Source: an uncultured Acetatifactor sp.
Lineage (GTDB): Bacteria > Bacillota > Clostridia > Lachnospirales > Lachnospiraceae
DNA length: 36,789 nucleotides
Assembly (NCBI GenBank): GCA_910588225.1
Contig: CAJUQT010000044.1
Location: 1-36,789 of the forward strand
Direction: 5' to 3'
The translations under genes were made by a program, and so were the position numbers. How positions within the stretch are numbered: the first letter of the stretch is position 1; every line of letters begins with the position of its first letter. The notes under the pieces are model-generated. The model did no database searches and was not told the origin of the DNA. It saw nothing but the letters and a program-made list of their open reading frames with translations. Positions 32,433 through 36,789 of this stretch are shown here, in pieces.

Positions 32433-32449
32433 TATTGAATCAACGCTTA
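32413..32449. promoter_or_regulatory. Inverted repeats upstream of the XRE regulator
   Basis: TAAGCGTT (32422-32429) and AACGCTTA (32442-32449) form an 8-bp inverted repeat; a further ACGCT half-site lies at 32413-32417. A weak promoter, TTCTAA-17-TATACT (32455-32483), follows. A plausible autoregulatory operator of the downstream gene. Confidence 0.4.
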
Positions 32450-32516
32450 ATATGTTCTAAATAGATTCTCTTTTTGATATACTGCGGTCACAAATATAGC
32501 AAAGGAGATTTATTGT

Positions 32517-33251
32517 ATGGATCAGAAAAGAATAGGTGCCTTTATTGCACAATGCAGAAAAGAAAAAAATCTGACACAAATACAGCTTGCCGAGCTATTA
32601 GGGATTACCAATCAGGCAGTTTCCAAATGGGAAAACGGAAGAGGAATGCCGGATATGTCGCTTTTACAGCCTTTGTGCGATGTTTTGGGTATTAGTTTGA
32701 ACGAGCTTTTTTCAGGTGAGCATATATCAGCGGAGGAATACAAAGGAAAAGCGGAGGAAAATATTTCCAAACTTTTTAAAGAAAAGCAAATTGCCAATCT
32801 TAAGCCTGTAAAATACTTATTCTCCATATGTGCTAATGCCGCTTTGCTTGTAGCAGTAATTGAATTAGCGGTTGGTCTTGTTGGGAATTTTTTTAATTCA
32901 ACTATATTGGAACCCATGTTAATCAATGTTTCTGTATGGCTGATATTGTTTTTGGCTTCAATGAGTAAGCTGGTATATGACAGGAATAAATTGAAAAACC
33001 TGAAGCATTCAGGCGCTTGTATGGACTCAGAAATAGAGGACATGCTTCCGGCAGCCTGGATTAGAGTAGGAAACTACGTCACTTGCAGAATTGCCTGTCG
33101 GTTTATTTACGAGGGTAAGGAATACAAAGCAGTAAGTAATTATTATGTTTTGACACAATTTACGCGAAAAGAAGATTTATATGCGAATGTTTACATCAAC
33201 AAAGATAATCCTGCCAAATACAGTGTAGAGCTTTTTCAGACAGGCCGATAA
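32517..33251 (+). CDS. XRE-family regulator with two membrane segments
   Basis: Protein of 244 aa. The N-terminal ~65 residues are an XRE helix-turn-helix: FIAQCRKEKNLTQIQLAELLGITNQAVSKWENGRGMPDMSLLQPLCDVLGISLNELF. A linker is followed by two hydrophobic segments (about 97-120 and 130-148) and a soluble C-terminal part (about 160-244). This type, a DNA-binding domain tied to a membrane domain, is frequent in Clostridia; its signal is unknown. Ribosome binding site AAAGGAG. Base composition is clearly more AT-rich than the genes before 32.2 kb, consistent with transferred DNA. Confidence 0.85.
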   Translation: MDQKRIGAFIAQCRKEKNLTQIQLAELLGITNQAVSKWENGRGMPDMSLLQPLCDVLGISLNELFSGEHISAEEYKGKAEENISKLFKEKQIANLKPVKYLFSICANAALLVAVIELAVGLVGNFFNSTILEPMLINVSVWLILFLASMSKLVYDRNKLKNLKHSGACMDSEIEDMLPAAWIRVGNYVTCRIACRFIYEGKEYKAVSNYYVLTQFTRKEDLYANVYINKDNPAKYSVELFQTGR

Positions 33252-33285
33252 TTCAGACATCTTTAAAAATCATATATACTTATCC

Positions 33286-33329
33286 AAAACTGCCGTTGTA
33301 AGAACGCCCATTCCCACAACGGCAGTTTT
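33286..33329. terminator. Perfect 14-bp inverted repeat, terminator
   Basis: AAAACTGCCGTTGT (33286-33299) and ACAACGGCAGTTTT (33316-33329), loop of 16 nt. With A-run and T-run it can end transcription in both directions; it follows the XRE gene. Confidence 0.75.
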
Positions 33330-33362
33330 CATTTCCGCTTCTTTCTCTGGCCGACATAGCTT

Positions 33363-34403
33363 TTGAAGCAGGAGGATTTTGTTGACGAGGTAAAGCATTT
33401 TTATACCGACCCTATCAATCTTCTTGTAAAAGATGACAAAGAAAAACTTCATGTGTTTGACAGCAGCGGATTGTATCTCTCCACCAAGAAGATAGGGAAA
33501 AACAACCCGAAAGCGAAACAGATACAGACCGATAATGAAATGCGTATGCGCTGGAATTGTGAAGTAGACAGGGCAATCGTCAGCGGAGTTCCCGAAACAG
33601 AGATACAACAGATAAAGAAAAAATATATCACAGACCGCATCAGAGAATCGGTTGATATATTCGGCAGTCAGCCGGAACGTCTGGGAAGTATTATTATGAC
33701 TGCTGTTACGGCACTGGCATTGCTGATTTCTAAAGTATTGGATAAGGCAAGGGAATTGTCGGCAAAGTTTTTTGAGAAAGAATTGTTACAGTCGATTGCA
33801 GAGCCAAGCGGGGGAAGAACGGTAGAAATAATACCGCAGACGGATAAAACGCCAAAGCAGGAGCATAGCCGCCTTAAAGAACCGGCTGCCAATCCGTCAG
33901 CACAAAAACAGGAGCCGCAGCACAAAACCCAAACGAAAGAAACAAATCAGGAAACACCAAAGATACTTCCAAAGCCTGCTATGTCCGCTGAAGCCGCCGC
34001 ATATCCAAAGCTGCTGAAGATTTATAAGGAACTGAACCGTCAAAACGGGATTATCTTTGACGCAGAGAGGGCGCGCAATGCTTTAGAACTTGAACGTGAC
34101 AGCCTGAAAGGATTGGCAAAGCTGACAAATTGAGGGGAACTGCAAAACAGGATTGACCGCAAGAACGAGGAAATAGACCTTCTGAAAGTCGGTTTGCCGG
34201 GGATTGTTAAACGGTATGGATTTCAAACGGTACATGATTTCTACAAAATCTTTGCTGCCGCTAAAACAGCTAATGACAATTATCAAGACAAAGCTGACAG
34301 GCGGGAAGATAGCATTTACAAACGATTACAGAATTATCAAAGAGAAAATGCAGATAGACAAACGAAACACACTTCAAAAAGTAAGGATAAGAGGGCAAGA
34401 TAA
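33363..34403 (+). pseudogene. C-terminal fragment of a mobilisation relaxase-like protein, interrupted by a stop
   Basis: The frame from 33363 to 34133 (about 256 aa) continues in the same frame after a TGA (34131-34133) to 34403 (GELQNRIDRKNEEIDLLK ... KSKDKRAR). The sequence (KAKQIQTDNEMRMRWNCEVDRAI, TDRIRESVDIFG, LDKARELSAKFFEKELLQ, SEPSGGRTVEI-like) resembles the C-terminal portion of MobL/MobP-type relaxases of clostridial mobile elements, from memory only. The N-terminal catalytic relaxase domain is absent: a stop lies at 33357 and the XRE gene is upstream. No ribosome binding site of quality is found. A proline/glutamine-rich linker lies near 165-205. Best read as a truncated and nonsense-mutated remnant. 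Confidence 0.5.
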
Positions 34404-34441
34404 ATTACCACATCATAATGGAGATTGCAAGAAAAAGGTTA

Positions 34442-34470
34442 TTGACAAAAACAATGAAAAATGCTATTTT
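34442..34470 (+). promoter_or_regulatory. Promoter of the ABC exporter leader
   Basis: TTGACA (34442-34447), an exact 17-nt spacer and TATTTT (34465-34470). Transcription would start near 34477, leaving a leader of about 350 nt before the ABC gene. A GGTAGTAA/TTACTACC hairpin (34476-34483, 34505-34512) sits at the 5' end. Confidence 0.6.
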
Positions 34471-34587
34471 GTAGAGGTAGTAATTCAATTCGTCCATTTG
34501 CGTGTTACTACCGAAGAAATTGAGAATCGTATTTGCGATTTGAATAATGTTGGATGTTGAAAATCTTCCGCATGAATGGCAAAATAT

Positions 34588-34612
34588 ACCCAAAAGTATT
34601 TGGGTTGTTTTT
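34588..34612 (+). terminator. Attenuator-like hairpin in the ABC exporter leader
   Basis: ACCCAAA (34588-34594), loop AGTA, TTTGGGT (34599-34605), then TGTTTTT. It looks like an intrinsic terminator about 110 nt after the predicted start and 215 nt before the coding region. Confidence 0.55.
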
Positions 34613-34669
34613 GCTGTCTTTATGGGAAGATTTTTTGTTTGGAAAAAGAGAATGGAGGTGAATTTATTT

Positions 34670-34741
34670 ATGAAATATATCCGAGATATTTACTCAGTAC
34701 AGTTGATACAACTGTTAGCAGATTGTGCTGAGGATAATTGA
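34670..34741 (+). CDS. Candidate leader peptide, 23 aa
   Basis: A short ORF starting MKYIRDIYSVQLIQLL with a very strong ribosome binding site, GGAGGTGA (34654-34661), 8 nt before its ATG. Its codons 9-17 lie in the left arm of the large inverted repeat, and its stop (34739-34741) is 3 nt before the right arm. A ribosome stalled or moving on it would change that fold, as in translational attenuation of resistance genes. In an overlapping frame a 29-codon ORF (34572-34661) ends exactly at this ribosome binding site. No family recognised. Confidence 0.45.
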   Translation: MKYIRDIYSVQLIQLLADCAEDN

Positions 34742-34767
34742 ACCTGCTGACAGTTGCAACTGTACTG
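34695..34767 (+). repeat. Large inverted repeat in the ABC exporter leader
   Basis: Left arm 34695-34721 and right arm 34744-34767: CAGTACAGTTG with CAACTGTACTG, and CAACTGT-T-AGCAG with CTGCT-G-ACAGTTG, with a 3-nt bulge (ATA) on the left. Loop of about 22 nt. It overlaps the leader peptide. Confidence 0.7.
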
Positions 34768-34771
34768 TTCT

Positions 34772-34806
34772 AATGACAATATTATCGAATGACAATTTTT
34801 GTCATT
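34772..34806 (+). promoter_or_regulatory. ATGACAA repeats before the ABC exporter gene
   Basis: AATGACAAT occurs twice (34772-34780, 34788-34796), and TTGTCATT (34799-34806) pairs with the second to form an 8-bp hairpin just before the AAAGGAG ribosome binding site. It may bind a regulator or shape translation initiation. Confidence 0.4.
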
Positions 34807-34825
34807 TCAGAAAAGGAGTACAGTT

Positions 34826-36520
34826 ATGCGTTATATGAAAGAAGTTTTAAGAAATAACAAGAAATGGGTAATTGTCTATCTGTTAATCGGCTTATTCAAT
34901 GCCTTTATGTCAAACTACAAAGCTGACTATTTTCAAAAGGTTATAGACGGACTGACAGACAGAACAATAACCATTTATGGGATTTTATTTTATGGTGCCA
35001 TTCTTTTTATCAATTATGGAATAAACTATATAGACGAATATCCGTCTGCCAAACTTGGAAATGAGATTTACCTGGATTTTAAGTTACTGGCACTGCGTAA
35101 GATTGGCAGAATGGATTATTTTGAATACCAAAAGTTAGGAACAGGAAAGTTGGTTCAACAGATTGAAAATGGGGCTAATGCAGGAAAAGGTGTTCTCTAT
35201 GACTTTTGGTTTAGCGTCGTCAGAAATTTACTGCCGACAATTCTTTTTAGCCTATATTTTATCTGGAAAATAGACAGAACGATTACATATTTTCTTTTGG
35301 CAGGATATATTATTGTATTTTTGGTAACGAATCTTCTGCTGCAAGGATTGTATCAGATAAAGGAAAAGATACTGACAAACGAGGAAGAATTAAACCATTT
35401 TCTTGTGCGTGGCTTTATGGAAATGCCGATTTTCCGCATGAAACATCAATTTCCAAATGAAGTAAAAAAGGCATTGGGGGCAAAGCGTGTTATTGTATCA
35501 TCAAAAGTAAAAATGACTATGATACACGAAGCGTTTTTCACCATATTTGCATTGTTAGTTACCTGCTTAGATGTTGGGATTTTAGCTTATGCATGGAGAA
35601 ACAACCATTTATCCATTGGCTCTGTAGTCGCTTTAATCACATTGATTGATAATGCATATACTCCTATCGCAATTTTTAACGTTATTTATGTACAGTACAA
35701 ACTGAATAAAACGGCTTGGATGCGGTTTACGGGGCTGTTAGATTTGAAAGAAGATACACAGCTTGAACAAGGCATAGATTTTCCTGCACCTTTAAGCGAA
35801 ATTCATGTTGAGGACGTATCGTTTTCCTATGAAAACAAAGAGGTGCTTCAATCTGTCAGGCTGACGATTAAAAGAGGTGAAAAAATAGCATTTGTCGGCG
35901 AATCGGGTTCGGGAAAATCTACATTGACAAAAATTTTGGTTGGACTGCTCAAGTATGATAAGGGAAATATTCTTTTTGACGACGAACCACTTAAAAATAT
36001 TTCACTGGAATCATTGTATGAAAAAGTATCCTATTTATCACAGGACACTCCTGTTTTTGACGGCACAATCAGAGAAAATCTTGTGTTTGACAGGGAAGTT
36101 TCAGAAAATGATATTCATGTATGCCTTGAAAAAACACATCTGTTGTCATTGCTTGCCGCATTGGATAAAGGTGTAGAAACAAAAATAGGTGAGAAAGGAA
36201 CTTGTTTATCGGGTGGAGAAAAGCAGCGATTGGCATTAGCCCGACTTTGGTTTGATAATTCTGATATAGTCGTTTTAGATGAAGCAACATCAGCACTGGA
36301 CAACGTGACCGAAGGTATCGTTATGAAAAATGTTTTGGAACAGATAAAACATGCTACCGTGATTGCTGTTGCCCACCGTCTGACTTCCATTAGGGAATTT
36401 GACCGTATTATTGTATTTAGAAACGGAAAGATTGTTGGTAATGGGACTTTTGATGAATTGCTGGAAAATAACAGTTACTTTTTTGACTTATACAAGAAAG
36501 AAAAAGAAAATTCTAATTAA
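34826..36520 (+). CDS. ABC exporter half-transporter (permease-ATPase fusion)
   Basis: Protein of 564 aa with an N-terminal six-helix transmembrane domain (about 18-310) and a C-terminal ATP-binding domain. Walker A is GESGSGKST (from residue 358), the signature LSGGEKQR is near 461, Walker B VVLDEATSALD near 482, and the switch histidine is in VIAVAHRLTSI. It belongs to the MsbA/LmrA-like exporters, which act as homo- or heterodimers to expel drugs, peptides or lipids. Only one half-transporter is seen, with no second one downstream. The start at 34826 has AAAGGAG at 7-nt spacing; the frame is open from 34799. The AT-rich composition, elaborate leader and mobile-element neighbour suggest an acquired, inducible exporter; the substrate is unknown. 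Confidence 0.9.
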   Translation: MRYMKEVLRNNKKWVIVYLLIGLFNAFMSNYKADYFQKVIDGLTDRTITIYGILFYGAILFINYGINYIDEYPSAKLGNEIYLDFKLLALRKIGRMDYFEYQKLGTGKLVQQIENGANAGKGVLYDFWFSVVRNLLPTILFSLYFIWKIDRTITYFLLAGYIIVFLVTNLLLQGLYQIKEKILTNEEELNHFLVRGFMEMPIFRMKHQFPNEVKKALGAKRVIVSSKVKMTMIHEAFFTIFALLVTCLDVGILAYAWRNNHLSIGSVVALITLIDNAYTPIAIFNVIYVQYKLNKTAWMRFTGLLDLKEDTQLEQGIDFPAPLSEIHVEDVSFSYENKEVLQSVRLTIKRGEKIAFVGESGSGKSTLTKILVGLLKYDKGNILFDDEPLKNISLESLYEKVSYLSQDTPVFDGTIRENLVFDREVSENDIHVCLEKTHLLSLLAALDKGVETKIGEKGTCLSGGEKQRLALARLWFDNSDIVVLDEATSALDNVTEGIVMKNVLEQIKHATVIAVAHRLTSIREFDRIIVFRNGKIVGNGTFDELLENNSYFFDLYKKEKENSN

Positions 36521-36550
36521 ATGAGACTGTAATTTTATCTATTTAGAAGA

Positions 36551-36567
36551 TAAACAATTATTGTTTA
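36551..36567. repeat. Small palindrome after the ABC exporter gene
   Basis: TAAACAA-TTA-TTGTTTA, 7-bp arms. The rest of 36521-36676 has no recognisable gene. Confidence 0.35.
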
Positions 36568-36676
36568 AGAAACTCCAAAATTTACTCATTAAAGGTGTTG
36601 CTTTTCTATACCCGAAATACAAATTGGAAAGGTTGATTAGCATATTGGACTTATAGATTATAGCCATCTTAAAAGT

Positions 36677-36720
36677 AAACAGCAGAGTAACCAAATATAA
36701 ATTTGGACTCTGCTGTTTTA
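36677..36720. terminator. Strong bidirectional terminator
   Basis: AAACAGCAGAGT (36677-36688) pairs with ACTCTGCTGTTT (36707-36718), with an inner CCAAAT/ATTTGG stem (36691-36696, 36701-36706). It lies between the ABC gene and the minus-strand gene end. Confidence 0.8.
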
Positions 36721-36727
36721 CAAGAAA

Positions 36728-36789
36728 TTACCACAGTTCTAACGAATCCTCCGCATCCACCCACATCTGCATATTTCCTTCAAGATACA
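36728..36789 (-). CDS. 3' end of an unidentified gene running off the window
   Basis: On the minus strand a frame open to the window edge ends at TAA (36730-36728), 8 nt from the terminator. The last residues read GNMQMWVDAEDSLELW. The acidic, aromatic tail and the adjacent convergent terminator suggest a real gene, but only about 19 residues are visible and the family is not identifiable. Confidence 0.4.
   Translation of the reverse strand, partial: YLEGNMQMWVDAEDSLELW

Noticed and set aside
32263..32516. Start of spoVAD after spoVAC
   Set aside because: No frame resembles the SpoVAD N-terminus; the sequence is AT-rich with a terminator and regulator-like fragments.
33270..33608. 112-codon minus-strand frame opposite the relaxase fragment
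   Set aside because: It runs through the perfect terminator hairpin and mirrors the plus-strand protein, which has clear internal family character.
34204..34560. 118-codon plus-strand frame across the relaxase remnant and the ABC leader
   Set aside because: Its first half is another frame of the relaxase-like sequence and its second half runs through the promoter and 5' hairpin of the ABC leader; no ribosome binding site.

Overview
The window looks like chromosomal DNA of a spore-forming member of the Clostridia, most likely family Lachnospiraceae. The basis is a low-to-medium G+C Firmicutes gene set (DnaE with PHP domain, a T-box leader on valS, strong AGGAGG-type ribosome binding sites), a complete spoIIAA-spoIIAB-sigF operon, spoVA genes, and a radical SAM / DUF4130 pair typical of this group. 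No rRNA, tRNA or CRISPR array was seen. Genus cannot be assigned from the sequence alone.

Layout. 1-5.9 kb: dnaE, pfkA and an SpoU-type RNA methyltransferase, the first two with readable promoters. 5.9-7.1 kb: a secreted SH3/SleB-type cell wall hydrolase behind a strong promoter and repeat-rich leader. 7.1-9.8 kb: a radical SAM protein with a helix-hairpin-helix tail plus a DUF4130 protein, under a promoter that carries an SOS (LexA) box, so probably a DNA-damage-induced repair pair. 9.9-13 kb: a small HPr-like protein lacking the phosphorylatable His, then a DinG/XPD-type helicase with an N-terminal Cas4-like nuclease domain. 13.0-13.2 kb: a cluster of DnaA boxes. 13.2-17 kb: a GH13 amylase-family enzyme, then a PadR-DUF1700-DUF4097 operon whose promoter lies inside a 17-bp perfect inverted repeat. 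17-18 kb (minus): an unusual ECF transporter S component. 18.1-25.9 kb: T-box leader, valS, a membrane glycosyltransferase, folC, a 51-residue small protein and a zinc-ribbon/TPR membrane protein, closely packed. 26-27.7 kb: the spoIIA operon. 27.8-32.2 kb: GH25 lysozyme-like protein, GH88/105 hydrolase, and spoVAB-spoVAA-spoVAC in an order different from Bacillus subtilis.

From about 32.23 kb to the end the DNA becomes visibly more AT-rich and changes in character: a terminator, an apparent XRE-regulator remnant, an intact XRE regulator, a relaxase-like fragment with an in-frame stop, an ABC exporter half-transporter with a long structured leader and a small leader ORF, and the end of a gene on the minus strand. 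This is best read as a decayed mobile or conjugative island sitting right after spoVAC, where spoVAD/spoVAE would normally be expected.

The most interesting items are the SOS-boxed radical SAM/DUF4130 operon, the intergenic DnaA-box cluster, the attenuator-like leader of the ABC exporter, the PadR operator, and the interrupted, reordered spoVA operon. All functions are inferred from sequence motifs read by eye; no database search was run.
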